Below are positions 1 through 7,899 of a stretch of DNA of 19,187 nt, piece by piece; the first letter of the stretch is position 1, and each line of letters begins with the position of its first letter. Source of the DNA: Sphingomonas sp. (GTDB lineage: Bacteria > Pseudomonadota > Alphaproteobacteria > Sphingomonadales > Sphingomonadaceae); contig JAICSX010000042.1 of the NCBI GenBank assembly GCA_025936675.1, positions 1-19,187 on the forward strand, written 5' to 3'. The translations under genes and the position numbers were made by a program. The notes beneath the pieces were generated by a model. It was not told where the DNA came from. It worked only from the letters and a program-made list of their open reading frames with translations, and did not search any database.

Positions 1-1
1 C

Positions 2-160
2 CTGGTCGAGATTGCCGGCGAGTTGGGCTTCGCGGCGGATGCTCACGACAGCCTCGAGGAGGCGCTCGCAACTGTTCCGGCGGAAGCCCGGGTGCTGATC
101 TTCGGGTCGCTGTACCTTGCTGGTGTCGTGCTCGCAGCGAACGACCAGACGCCAGATTAA
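2..160 (+). CDS. folC: Folylpolyglutamate/dihydrofolate synthase, C-terminal end (partial)
   Basis: Only the last 52 codons are present; the gene enters from the left edge. The tail contains GSLYLAG, a signature near the C-terminus of FolC proteins, preceded by an acidic stretch (DSLEEALATVP) typical of the C-terminal domain. FolC adds glutamate to dihydropteroate and folates in the cytoplasm. The stop codon (158-160) interlocks with the stop of the convergent permease gene: the sequence TTAA at 157-160 supplies both stops. The assignment rests on a short tail motif, so it is probable rather than certain. Confidence 0.72.
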   Translation: MVEIAGELGFAADAHDSLEEALATVPAEARVLIFGSLYLAGVVLAANDQTPD

Positions 161-1893
161 CGCGCGGGCTGACCGCTTTCGCGCAAGCCGCCGCTTGCAC
201 TTTCGTCGAGCGTGCGCTGCGGATCCGAAGCCGCAGCCCGACGCTGCTGAGCGGCAACGCGCATCCATTCGAGGAGGACGAAGAGCACGGCGACGGCTCC
301 CGCTGCTGCCGTCCAGCGGAACACCGTTGCATAGCCGTAGGTGTCGAATGCCTCTCCTGCGATGCCGCGGCCGAGCGAGCCGATGAGGAACGTCAGCGAC
401 GAGAGCAGCGCATATTGAACGGCGGTGAAGTTCTTGCTCACAATTCCGGAGAGGTAGGCGACGAACGCCGCGCCCGCGATGCCGGTCGAGATGTTCTCCA
501 TCGAAATCGCGAGGAGCAATCGGACCATCCGCTCGTCGGATCCGAACAAAGTTGCCAGCGCATCGAGCCGCAGCGTGTGCGAGACGAGGTCAATCGTCGG
601 CCCGCCTTGTGCGAGGTCCGCGTAAACGAAATTGCCGAACACGGGGAGGATGGCCCCGATCAGGATGGTCGGAAGCCGGCCGAGGCGGACGAACAAATAG
701 CCACCGAGCGCGATGCCGACCATCGTCATGATGATGCCGAAAATCTTGGACGCGAACGCCACCTCGTCCTTCGTGTAGTGAAGGAAATCGAGGTAGAAGG
801 GGAAGGCGAAGCTCGACCAGATGTTGTAGCAGAGCGTGTACGTCAGGATCAGGCCGATCACGATCAGCACGCCCCAGCCGAGCCGTCCGGCAAGCTCACC
901 AAGCGGCAGCACGAGCGAAACGTAAAGGTGGTTGAGCGCGTTGCGCGCCGGCGTGTGGGTGGAGTCAGGCGCAGTCAGCACATGGCGCTTGTGCGAGCGG
1001 AGCCAGTTGGTCCCCGCGGCGACGATCAACGGCACGATCACGGTGGCGAAGATGATCCAGGGACCGAATTCCTTGGTGAAATCCGCGACCGACGGGTGCG
1101 GAGCCTTGGGATCGCTGGTGCCGAGCATGCGGATCATGAAGCTGGCGATGGTGAGGATGGCCCATATCCAGCTGACACCGACAATCGCGAGTGCGATCAG
1201 CCGGACCCTGGGCTGGAGCGCGCCGGGTTGATGAAGCGCACCGTGCATCACATCCGCGCTGGGGCGCTCCGTGTCGGGAGCGCGGAGCGCGACCAGGGCC
1301 ATGAGACCGATCAGCGCCGCCATGATGATGTAGACCACGCCCCAGGCCACGCGCGCGGCAAGCACCAGCGCGATGGCGCCGCCGACGATCGAGGCGATTC
1401 GATAGCCGAACTGATAGATCGCGGAGAGCAGCTCGACTGTGGAATTCTCGTCGGCAACATCGATGCGCCATGCGTCGACCGCGACGTCCTGCGTGGCGGA
1501 GGCGAGCGCGGCAATGACCGCGAAAATGGCGAAGGTGCCGATGTTGGTCGCGGGATTGGTCGCCGCCAGGCCAGCGAAGCTCGCGATCATCACCGCCTGA
1601 CACAGGACGATCCAGCTCTTGCGCCGACCAATGCGGTCGAGCAGCGGCAGTGGGAAGCGGTCGACGAGTGGCGACCACAGGAACTTGAAGCTGTAGCTAA
1701 GTCCTATCCACGAGAGGACGCCGATCGTGGCGAGGCTGATCTGCGCCTCGCCCAGCCACGCGTTCAGCGTGCCGATCAGCAGTGCGTACGGCAGGCCCGA
1801 GGAAAAGCCGAAGGCGAGCATGGTCGCCGACTTGCGCGTCGCGAGCGCCGCCCTGAGCAGCCTCCAGCCCTTCGGACGTCCTGAAGCAGCCAA
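157..1893 (-). CDS. ampG: AmpG-type MFS permease (muropeptide transporter)
   Basis: A large polytopic inner-membrane protein. The N-terminus carries the AmpG hallmark stretch FGFSSGLPYALLIGTLNAWL followed by GLSYSFKFLWSPLVDR and an MFS loop (DRIGRRKSW). AmpG proteins import GlcNAc-anhydroMurNAc muropeptides for cell-wall recycling. At about 578 residues it is longer than E. coli AmpG (491 aa); the surplus appears to be a soluble loop plus extra membrane segments in the middle (around residues 220-330). I chose the TTG at 1893-1891 because a strong Shine-Dalgarno (GGGGAGGA, 1899-1906 on the minus strand) lies 5-6 bases upstream. The ATGs at 1911 and 1920 sit inside or at the edge of a palindromic repeat and lack a ribosome site. 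Family certain, substrate inferred. Confidence 0.88.
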   Translation of the reverse strand: MAASGRPKGWRLLRAALATRKSATMLAFGFSSGLPYALLIGTLNAWLGEAQISLATIGVLSWIGLSYSFKFLWSPLVDRFPLPLLDRIGRRKSWIVLCQAVMIASFAGLAATNPATNIGTFAIFAVIAALASATQDVAVDAWRIDVADENSTVELLSAIYQFGYRIASIVGGAIALVLAARVAWGVVYIIMAALIGLMALVALRAPDTERPSADVMHGALHQPGALQPRVRLIALAIVGVSWIWAILTIASFMIRMLGTSDPKAPHPSVADFTKEFGPWIIFATVIVPLIVAAGTNWLRSHKRHVLTAPDSTHTPARNALNHLYVSLVLPLGELAGRLGWGVLIVIGLILTYTLCYNIWSSFAFPFYLDFLHYTKDEVAFASKIFGIIMTMVGIALGGYLFVRLGRLPTILIGAILPVFGNFVYADLAQGGPTIDLVSHTLRLDALATLFGSDERMVRLLLAISMENISTGIAGAAFVAYLSGIVSKNFTAVQYALLSSLTFLIGSLGRGIAGEAFDTYGYATVFRWTAAAGAVAVLFVLLEWMRVAAQQRRAAASDPQRTLDESASGGLRESGQPAR

Positions 1894-1914
1894 ATGATTC
1901 CTCCCCGTCATGAC

Positions 1915-1989
1915 CGTCATTGCGAGTGTAGCGAAGCAATCCCCGTGCAGCTGGATTGCCGCGTGCCCTTGAGGCTCCTCGCAATGACG
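1915..1989. repeat. Dispersed palindromic repeat (CGTCATTGCGAG type)
   Basis: The outer arms are a perfect 12-base inverted repeat: CGTCATTGCGAG at 1915-1926 and CTCGCAATGACG at 1978-1989. Inner arms GCAATCC (1936-1942) and GGATTGC (1953-1959) also match. The GTAGCGAAGCAATCC wording is that of a widespread intergenic repeat in many Proteobacteria. It is the only copy in the window. It lies immediately upstream of the AmpG-type gene and provides the two ATG codons that make that reading frame look longer. Confidence 0.8.
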
Positions 1990-2041
1990 ACTCTAGCTGC
2001 CTTTCACGAGCCGCATAACCCTGCGGTGAACGGCTGTCGGC

Positions 2042-2479
2042 CTACTCCGCCTCTTCGACGGGGATGAACAGCTCGACGCCTTTCGGCGCCTTCACTTTCT
2101 CGCCCTGGAGATGGCGGTCGACGCATTCGATCGCCTTGCACAGCTGGCGCTCGGTATAGGGTTTCATCAGGCAACCGACCGCGACTTCGGCCGCTTCCGG
2201 GTACGAATGGCCGGTCGCAAAGAGGGTGGGCACGCCGATCGCCTTGGCAGCGTGGGCAAGCTCGATGCCGGTCTGGTCCCCACGGAGCCGAACGTCGCTG
2301 AGGATGAGGTGCACTTCCTCGCGCTTCAGGATGGCGAGCGCTTCGTTGAGATCGTCGACCGTCGCGACGACTTCATACCCGGCGTCGCCGAGCATATTTT
2401 CGTTATCGAACGCCGTCAGCGGCTCATCCTCGACGATGAGGATGCGCTTGACGACCTGCTTGCGCTTCCCGAACAGCAT
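2042..2479 (-). CDS. Single-domain response regulator (receiver only)
   Basis: A 145-residue cytoplasmic protein that is a CheY-like receiver with a short tail. Visible receiver residues are the acidic pair E17/D18 (VEDE), phospho-acceptor D62 (ILSDVRLRG), T89 (FATGHS) and K106 (MKPY). There is no output domain; residues after about 125 form a short charged tail ending VEEAE. Such proteins pass phosphate between kinases or act by protein contact. The start at 2479 begins MLFGKRKQ, just before the first receiver strand; the open frame continues 32 codons upstream but would overlap the divergent gene. The two start codons are only 14 bases apart. No kinase gene is nearby, so its partner is unknown. 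Confidence 0.88.
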   Translation of the reverse strand: MLFGKRKQVVKRILIVEDEPLTAFDNENMLGDAGYEVVATVDDLNEALAILKREEVHLILSDVRLRGDQTGIELAHAAKAIGVPTLFATGHSYPEAAEVAVGCLMKPYTERQLCKAIECVDRHLQGEKVKAPKGVELFIPVEEAE

Positions 2480-2493
2480 ACGCGCCCCGACCA

Positions 2494-3306
2494 ATGACTC
2501 ACTCTCCGAAACGAACAAACAGAGGCCCAGTGCCGCCGCGGCGCAAGCCTTCTGCAATTGTGCCTGCCGCGCCACAGAAAAGCGAACGCGGAGCGCAGCG
2601 GATCGCGAAGCTGCTCGCCCGCGCCGGAGTGGCTTCGCGGCGAGAGGTCGAGCGCATGATCGCCGAAGGGCGAATCGCGCTTAACGGCGAAAAGCTGACG
2701 ACGCCGGCGACGTTGCTTGAAAGTTTGAGCGGCGTGAGCGTGGACGGGAAGCCGGTCGCGCCGGCCGCCGAAACGCGGCTGTTCCGCTTCTACAAGCCGC
2801 AGTCGACGATCACCGCGGCGCACGACCCGAGGGGGCGGCCTACCATCTATGAGCGGCTTCCGGCCGGCCTCCCGCGGCTGATGCCCGTCGGCCGGCTCGA
2901 TTTCATGACCGAAGGGCTGCTGCTGCTGACGAACGACGGCGAGCTGAAGCGGCAGCTCGAGCTGCCGCGCACGGGCGTTGTGCGGACCTATCGGGCTCGG
3001 GCGTTCGGGCGGGTGTCGCAGGCGCAGCTGGAGGGGCTCGCTGACGGCATCACGATTGAGGGCGTTCACTACGGTTCGATCAACGCCAATCTCGAACGGC
3101 GGACGGGAAGCAACTGCTGGATCGAGATGAGCCTCACGGAAGGCAAGAACCGGGAAGTGCGGCGGGTGCTGGCGCATCTCGGGTTGCAGGTCTCCCGGCT
3201 TATCCGGACGGCCTACGGGCCGTTCACGATCGAGGGGCTGGATCCCGGTGACGTCGACGAGGTCGGAGAGGCGGAGTTCCAAGCGTTTCGTCGGAGCCTC
3301 AAGTGA
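2494..3306 (+). CDS. rluB: RsuA/RluB-family rRNA pseudouridine synthase
   Basis: A 270-residue protein with a basic, proline-rich leader (1-30), an S4 RNA-binding domain (about 34-85: RIAKLLARAGVASRREVERM) and a pseudouridine synthase core. The catalytic aspartate is D136 in GRLDFMTEGLLLLTNDG, the RsuA/RluB/RluE/RluF signature; GKNREVRRVLAHLG (about residues 215-228) is the other family motif. It isomerises a specific uridine in rRNA. RluB (23S U2605) is my preferred subfamily from the overall arrangement, but RsuA-like specificity cannot be excluded. No Shine-Dalgarno is visible before the ATG at 2494. Its last codons overlap the GTG start of rsmD, so the two ribosome-maturation genes form a coupled unit. 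Confidence 0.9.
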   Translation: MTHSPKRTNRGPVPPRRKPSAIVPAAPQKSERGAQRIAKLLARAGVASRREVERMIAEGRIALNGEKLTTPATLLESLSGVSVDGKPVAPAAETRLFRFYKPQSTITAAHDPRGRPTIYERLPAGLPRLMPVGRLDFMTEGLLLLTNDGELKRQLELPRTGVVRTYRARAFGRVSQAQLEGLADGITIEGVHYGSINANLERRTGSNCWIEMSLTEGKNREVRRVLAHLGLQVSRLIRTAYGPFTIEGLDPGDVDEVGEAEFQAFRRSLK

Positions 3307-3842
3307 GAATTATTGGAGGTGCGTGGAGGGGAAGGTCGGTCGAAGCGCCGCCCGGACAGTCGACGCGGCCGACCGCGGATCGGGTGCGCGAAACCTTGTT
3401 TTCCATGCTCGCGAGCCGCCTCGGCAGCTTCGAGGATCTCCGCGTGGCCGATCTCTTCGCGGGCAGCGGCGCGCTCGGGCTGGAAGCGCTGTCGCGCGGA
3501 GCGACGAGCGCGGTCTTCGTTGAAAGCGATGCCAAAGCCGCGGCGGCGGTCAAGCGCAACGCCGAGAAGCTCGGAGCGGCCGATCGCGTGCGGATCATCG
3601 GAGGATCGGCGCTGTCTCTGCCGAGGTGGGAGCCGTTCGATCTGATCTTCGCCGACCCGCCTTATGCGCCGGGCTCCGCGAGCGCCGTGGTTCACTCGGT
3701 CGTCAACGCCGGCTGGCTGGCGCGTGGCGGATGGCTGAGCGTCGAGACGCAGCGCGGCGATACCGTCGATCCGGACGAGCTGGCGCTCGACAGCGCGCGC
3801 GACGTGGGCGGCGCGCGGCTTACGCTTTTGCGCCGGCTCTAG
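3303..3842 (+). CDS. rsmD: 16S rRNA (guanine(966)-N(2))-methyltransferase RsmD
   Basis: A 179-residue Rossmann-fold methyltransferase. Family landmarks are the N-terminal MRIIGG and RPTADRVRETLFSML (about 22-36), the SAM-binding loop DLFAGSGALGLEALSRGA (about 50-67), the acidic end of strand 2 (FVESD) and the catalytic DPPY tetrapeptide (FADPPYAPG, about 117). It methylates G966 of 16S rRNA during 30S assembly. The start is GTG at 3303-3305, overlapping the stop of the upstream pseudouridine synthase (GTGA), so translation is probably coupled. The last 23 bases overlap the 3' end of the convergent Ala/Lys-rich gene. Confidence 0.95.
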   Translation: MRIIGGAWRGRSVEAPPGQSTRPTADRVRETLFSMLASRLGSFEDLRVADLFAGSGALGLEALSRGATSAVFVESDAKAAAAVKRNAEKLGAADRVRIIGGSALSLPRWEPFDLIFADPPYAPGSASAVVHSVVNAGWLARGGWLSVETQRGDTVDPDELALDSARDVGGARLTLLRRL

Positions 3843-4209
3843 ATTCTCTCGCCGCTTCGCGGATTTCCTCGAGCTCATTGGCGAGGCGGCGGCCGACCGC
3901 GGCAGCGGCGGCTTTGCCCGCTGCTTTGACGGCCTTGCCCGCACGTTTGCCGCGGCTTGCCTCGCTGCCGCTGGTGAAGCCCTGCTCGGCCAGCGCTGCC
4001 AGCGCAGCTGTCGCAGCGACAGCGACGAGCTCGGCGACGAGTGGGCTTTGGAGCAGCTTGATGAACGCGTCGCCCATGTTGTCCTGCGATCGTGACCCGC
4101 CGCCAGCGCCCGAAGCTGGTCGTGCGACCGCGCGTGTGCCGCTGCCGCTCTTCTTCGTGCTGCTGGAGCGGCTCTTCGGTTCGCTCTTGCCCGTCGCCTT
4201 CCTGGCCAT
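3820..4209 (-). CDS. Hypothetical Ala/Lys-rich protein
   Basis: A 129-residue protein with no recognised domain. The N-terminal half is basic and low-complexity (Lys, Ser, Arg, Gly). A hydrophobic alanine-rich segment follows (LVAELVAVAATAALAALAEQG, about 62-82), then a Lys/Ala stretch (KRAGKAVKAAGKAAAAAVGRR) and a charged helical tail. The ATG at 4209 is preceded by AGGAGA six bases upstream, a clear ribosome site, which supports translation. The composition suggests membrane or nucleic-acid association, but this is inference only. It converges on rsmD with a 23-base overlap. Confidence 0.7.
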   Translation of the reverse strand: MARKATGKSEPKSRSSSTKKSGSGTRAVARPASGAGGGSRSQDNMGDAFIKLLQSPLVAELVAVAATAALAALAEQGFTSGSEASRGKRAGKAVKAAGKAAAAAVGRRLANELEEIREAARESRAGAKA

Positions 4210-4334
4210 TCTCGTCTCCTGATGTGCTGGCTTTGGAACGCTCAACTCACGGGGCGCATGAGCGTATCCCGCGTGCCGATCAAGGTTGCAGAGGCGCGTG
4301 GGCCGCACCACGGAGGAGGCGCGGCCCTGGGCAG

Positions 4335-4889
4335 CTATGCGCCGATGATGACGGGCGTCCCGATATCGGTGATCGAGTAGAGCTTCTTGGCAAATGCGCT
4401 CGGCAGGTGGACGCAACCGTGGCTGTTGGGCTCATTCCCGACATAGCCGGCGTGCAGGGCAATCCCGTGCGGTTCGAAGAATTCCGCATAGGGCATCGGC
4501 GCATTGTCGTACTTCTTGGAGTGATACATGGGGGTCTTGTTGAGGATCGAGAAGACACCGGTCGGCGTCGGCTTGCTATCGCGCCCGCTGGAGATCGTCG
4601 TCGCTGCCATCAGCGTGTCGCCGCGATAGAGATAGGCCATCTGGTCGGAGAGGCTGATGACGACGCGCTCGGCTCCCGCGCTATCCGGCACGTCGCGCCA
4701 GACATACTGCCCAGGCTTAAGCACCTTCGGCCCGAACGCATCGAGCATGTCGACACGCGCCTGCGAGGCCGCGTCGCTCGCCTCCATCTGGGCCTGATAT
4801 GTTTCCAGCGCGGACGCCGGCGTAACAGCAATGGTGGTCGCAAGTACGCACGAACCCGTCAGCGCCAGCGCCAATGCTAGCTGCTTCAT
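4335..4889 (-). CDS. Exported L,D-transpeptidase (YkuD domain)
   Basis: A 184-residue protein with a signal peptide (MKQLALALALTGSCVL, likely cleaved after ASA at residue 27) and a C-terminal YkuD domain (about 74-184). Family landmarks are PTPTGVFSI (107-115), HGIALHAG (141-148) and the catalytic motif SHGCVHLP with Cys159. Most relatives have Arg after CV; here it is His161. YkuD enzymes make 3-3 peptidoglycan cross-links or attach proteins to peptidoglycan in the periplasm. The ATG at 4889 is chosen because it begins the signal peptide and has AGGTG about six bases upstream; the open frame extends further without a signal sequence. It is divergent from the FNT channel, with 174 bases between. 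Confidence 0.93.
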   Translation of the reverse strand: MKQLALALALTGSCVLATTIAVTPASALETYQAQMEASDAASQARVDMLDAFGPKVLKPGQYVWRDVPDSAGAERVVISLSDQMAYLYRGDTLMAATTISSGRDSKPTPTGVFSILNKTPMYHSKKYDNAPMPYAEFFEPHGIALHAGYVGNEPNSHGCVHLPSAFAKKLYSITDIGTPVIIGA

Positions 4890-5063
4890 TTTTGACACCT
4901 GAACTTTTTCTATTGACTTTCGCGGTGAAAATGCATTGGCGCCGAGTCGGGTTCCTTCATGGCGCGTTCTTCGGGGACTTTCAAACGGCTTGAAAACGGT
5001 TTCGCGAGTGAACCGAACGCTGTTCCGGCGAGTTGCGGCACCCGATTGAAGGGAAAGCCGCGC

Positions 5064-5900
5064 ATGCCTGACCGAGAGCAGATGGTGGAGCAGGAGAAGC
5101 AGCAATCGCCGCTCTCCGACCGGGAGATCGAAGAAGCCGACGATCGCTCCAGCACAAGCGCGAAGGTGGTCCACGAGGCAATCCGGCTCGAGGGCACGGA
5201 GGAGCTCGAACGCCCATCCTCATCGGTCGCCTGGTCGGGTTTCGCAGCCGGGCTGACGATGGGCTGCTCGATGCTCGGCGAAGGGCTGCTGCAGACGCAT
5301 TTGCCGGCTGCGCCGTGGCGCGACCTCGTCGCGAGCTTCGGCTATTGTCTCGGGTTCCTGTTCGTCACCATGGGCCGGCAACAGCTGTTCACGGAGACGA
5401 CGCTGACCGTGACGCTGCCGTACCTGAAAGGCACGCACGGCATGGCCGACGTGGCGCGCTATTGGGCGATCGTGTTTTTCGCCAATGTGCTCGCGACGCT
5501 TCTGTTCGCTGCGGCCGCATCGATCCCGCACCTGTTTCAGCCGGATGCCGTGCAGTCCTTCACCAACCTCGGCATCAAGGCTGTCGAGCCGGGCTTCTGG
5601 GGCGTGCTCGTCAAGGCCGTTTTTGCGGGATGGCTGATCGCCCTCATGGTGTGGCTGATGCCGGCCGCGTCGTCAGCGAAGTTCCTGGTCATCGTCGCAG
5701 TCACATGGCTGATTTCGGTGGCGCAATTCAGTCACGTCGTCGCCGGCTCGATCGAGGGCGCATTCGCCGCAATGCACGGGGCGATCGGCTGGGGCGATTA
5801 TGTGCTCGGGTTCCTGCTTCCGGCGCTCATCGGAAATTCCATCGGCGGGGTGGTCTTCGTTGCGCTGCTCAATCATGCCCAAGTGAAGGAGGAGATCTGA
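5064..5900 (+). CDS. Formate/nitrite transporter (FNT) family protein
   Basis: A 278-residue membrane protein with a soluble, charged N-terminus (about 1-55, rich in Glu, Gln and Asp) and then about six transmembrane segments, as in FNT channels. Recognisable segments are FAAGLTMGCSMLGEGLL, GYCLGFLFVTMGRQQLFTET (strongly FNT-like), LVKAVFAGWLIALMVWLMP and FSHVVAGSIEG. The soluble N-terminus and QQLFTET wording resemble the YfdC-like branch more than FocA or NirC. FNT pores pass small monovalent anions such as formate or nitrite; the substrate here is unknown. The ATG at 5064 has AAGGGA ten bases upstream; an in-frame ATG at 4959 would add 35 residues lying in the divergent promoter region. 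Confidence 0.9.
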   Translation: MPDREQMVEQEKQQSPLSDREIEEADDRSSTSAKVVHEAIRLEGTEELERPSSSVAWSGFAAGLTMGCSMLGEGLLQTHLPAAPWRDLVASFGYCLGFLFVTMGRQQLFTETTLTVTLPYLKGTHGMADVARYWAIVFFANVLATLLFAAAASIPHLFQPDAVQSFTNLGIKAVEPGFWGVLVKAVFAGWLIALMVWLMPAASSAKFLVIVAVTWLISVAQFSHVVAGSIEGAFAAMHGAIGWGDYVLGFLLPALIGNSIGGVVFVALLNHAQVKEEI

Positions 5901-5931
5901 GGCGTTCGGCCGCTGTGTCGCGCAAGCCGGC

Positions 5932-6423
5932 TCAGTCCATGTCCTTCATGCCGCCCTTCTCGCGCATGCTCGAGACGAAATTCGCGACTTGCCACATCTG
6001 CCGGTCGTTCAGCTGGCCGCGCCAGGCGCCCATGCCCGAATAGCGCACGCCGTCGCGGATGGCCGCGTAAGCCTCGGGGGCAGTGACGTCCGAGCCTTGC
6101 TGCAAGAACTGCGGCGCGCGCGGATAAAGCCCCTTCGCGCCCCAGTCGCTCGGTCCTTTCGCGTCGCCGTGGCAACCGGCGCAATTATCTGCGTAAATCT
6201 TCTTGCCCGCTGCGAGCGCTGCGGCGTCCTTCTCCGCGATGGGGTTCTTGAGGCCGTCGGACCGCTTCTCCAGCGACGCGTCGAGAGCCCGCATCGCAAT
6301 CGATGACTCCCATCTGGGCGGTTCGGAAGCTGCATCGGTCGGGAGCCACCCTGCAATTGCGACGATGACCAGCAGCAGCGGAAGAGCGATCAGTCCGATG
6401 ATGAATGCGATCAGCGTTTTCAT
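5932..6423 (-). CDS. Membrane-anchored monoheme cytochrome c
   Basis: A 163-residue protein with an N-terminal membrane anchor or uncleaved signal (residues 4-26, LIAFIIGLIALPLLLVIVAI). The class I cytochrome c domain has the heme site CAGCH (C81, C84, H85) and a probable axial ligand Met131 in YSGMGAWRG. GKKIYADNCAGCHG is typical of small electron-transfer c-type domains facing the periplasm. The start at 6423 has GGAG about five bases upstream; an earlier ATG at 6468 lacks a signal-like beginning. It converges on the FNT gene with a 31-base gap. No oxidase or reductase gene is adjacent, so the redox partner is unknown. Confidence 0.92.
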   Translation of the reverse strand: MKTLIAFIIGLIALPLLLVIVAIAGWLPTDAASEPPRWESSIAMRALDASLEKRSDGLKNPIAEKDAAALAAGKKIYADNCAGCHGDAKGPSDWGAKGLYPRAPQFLQQGSDVTAPEAYAAIRDGVRYSGMGAWRGQLNDRQMWQVANFVSSMREKGGMKDMD

Positions 6424-6553
6424 GGCGGCTCCGGAGCAAACTTCGGCTCTCCAACTACCCGAATTCATGCCGCTTGGCGATCAGAACGCGCCCGTTCCAT
6501 TAGCGACTTGTTAGCGCTGTCAGGCGCAAACCGCCGCCGGTGCAGGATCAGCC

Positions 6554-7186
6554 ATGACTGACGTCCCTTCAGTCACCACCTTCGTGCTCGGCGAATGCCT
6601 TCCGTGGCCGGACGATTCGTGCGCGGATGCTGCCGGGCCTTTCGACCGAGGCGCGATTTATCTCGCGGGCTCGCGCCAGCCCTGCTCGATTCGCAAGATC
6701 AGTGCGCTCGGAGTGACGGTCGAGACGACCTTGGCCCCGGCGCTCGGCGACCGTGCCTCCGTCGAGCTTGCGACGGGGCAGCGCGCGGCAGGCAGAATCG
6801 CGTGGACCGGCCGTAAAGAGCTTGGCGTGCGTTTCGACGATGGAATCGACGTGATCGCGCTGCTCAATCGGAAGCTGGTGAGCCAGGCACGGGAACGGCG
6901 GACCATGCCCCGGCTGGAGATGCGCTGCGCGGTTCATGTGAAATGCGGCGGGAACTTTCATCTCGCGATCTTGAGGAACATTTCCGCGAACGGGTTGCAG
7001 ATCGAGGGCGATGATCTGCCCGCGACCGGCGCTTACGTTTCAGTATTCATCGAAGGCCTCAACATCCCGGCCGGCGAGGTAATCTGGAAACGTGGCAAGC
7101 TCGCCGGGATCGAAATGATGGATGAGCTGAGCTGGACGTCGATCATTCCGTGGGTTCGCGGGATCGGGAAGCGAGGGGCGGGTTAG
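6554..7186 (+). CDS. Tandem PilZ-domain protein
   Basis: A 210-residue soluble protein with two PilZ-like halves. The C-terminal copy (about 113-195) has the cyclic-di-GMP signature: R116..R120 (RTMPR, RxxxR form) followed by N142-x-S144-x-x-G147. The N-terminal copy (about 40-108, CSIRKISALGVTVET ... LGVRFDD) keeps the barrel pattern but not the RxxxR switch, so it is probably a non-binding partner domain. PilZ proteins sense c-di-GMP and control motility, polysaccharide or attachment; the target here is unknown. The ATG at 6554 has AGGA six bases upstream. It ends 17 bases from the convergent YoaK-like gene. Confidence 0.88.
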   Translation: MTDVPSVTTFVLGECLPWPDDSCADAAGPFDRGAIYLAGSRQPCSIRKISALGVTVETTLAPALGDRASVELATGQRAAGRIAWTGRKELGVRFDDGIDVIALLNRKLVSQARERRTMPRLEMRCAVHVKCGGNFHLAILRNISANGLQIEGDDLPATGAYVSVFIEGLNIPAGEVIWKRGKLAGIEMMDELSWTSIIPWVRGIGKRGAG

Positions 7187-7200
7187 CCGCGCGAGCGCGG
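7187..7200. terminator. GC hairpin between convergent genes
   Basis: CCGCG (7187-7191) and CGCGG (7196-7200) form a 5-bp stem with a CGAG loop, filling the 17-base gap between the two convergent stop codons. There is no clear T-run on either strand, so it is only a candidate bidirectional terminator. Confidence 0.3.
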
Positions 7201-7203
7201 TGC

Positions 7204-7833
7204 TCATTTCAATCTTAACGCGCCCGAGGCGAGCAAGAGAGCCGCGGCCGAAGCCGCCCAAAGCGATAGGTTCGGTGGCGGACCGCACGCGATCGCGCCG
7301 ACGATCGTCCCGCAAAGGAAAGCTCCCCAAAGCAGGAGATAGCTTGGCCATGCGTCATCGTTGCGGCCGAGTATCGACGACGCGATTCCCGACCCCGCCC
7401 GCACGAGGTCGCCGGTGATGTAGGTCAGCCCAACACGTACATCGCCGCCAAGTTCGAAAACCGTGTTCTCAGCACCCATGGCGAAGGCGAGAACGACAAG
7501 CGAGAGAAGCGGGCCGCCCGCATCGTTGAGATAGGCGGCCGCGGCGAGCAGCACCGCGACGGACGCGAGAATGATCGCGGCGCGGTGCGCACGCACCCGT
7601 CCACCGAGGACCGATCCGGCGATCACTCCCAGAAGGAAGGTGCAAATGAGCAACGCGGCCAGGGCGGCAGCGTGCGACCGTTGCGCGAGCCCGACGCCGA
7701 GGCGCGTCGAGTTGCCGCTCATGAATGAAACGAAGAAACCGCCCGAACGGATGAACCCGATTGCGTCGGTGAAGCCCGCCAGTCCCGCGAGCGAGCAGGC
7801 GGAAATCCGGTGCGGAATTTCGACGCGGTTCAT
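7204..7833 (-). CDS. YoaK/DUF1275 family membrane protein
   Basis: A 209-residue polytopic membrane protein. The N-terminal block LAGLAGFTDAIGFIRSGGFF followed by VSFMSGNSTRLG is the DUF1275 (YoaK) signature, and a second family block, GLTYITGDLVRAGSGIA, follows near residue 140. About six hydrophobic segments are visible. The family is conserved in bacteria but has no established function. The ATG at 7833 is preceded by GGAGGAA eight bases upstream. It converges on the PilZ gene and is divergent from higBA. Confidence 0.9.
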   Translation of the reverse strand: MNRVEIPHRISACSLAGLAGFTDAIGFIRSGGFFVSFMSGNSTRLGVGLAQRSHAAALAALLICTFLLGVIAGSVLGGRVRAHRAAIILASVAVLLAAAAYLNDAGGPLLSLVVLAFAMGAENTVFELGGDVRVGLTYITGDLVRAGSGIASSILGRNDDAWPSYLLLWGAFLCGTIVGAIACGPPPNLSLWAASAAALLLASGALRLK

Positions 7834-7899
7834 GGGCCAGCTTCCTCCGAGTCAGGCATGCTTTCCAAAACTGTCGAGCGCCCGTTTCGTCGCGCCGTG

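Noticed and set aside
415..1884. 489-codon plus-strand open frame antisense to the AmpG-type gene
   Set aside because: Highly charged, domainless product; the opposite frame encodes a recognisable MFS transporter.
4890..5063. EcfG-type stress promoter (GGAAC...GTT) before the small L,D-transpeptidase
   Set aside because: GGAAC occurs on the minus strand (4955-4951) but no GTT is found at the required spacing.
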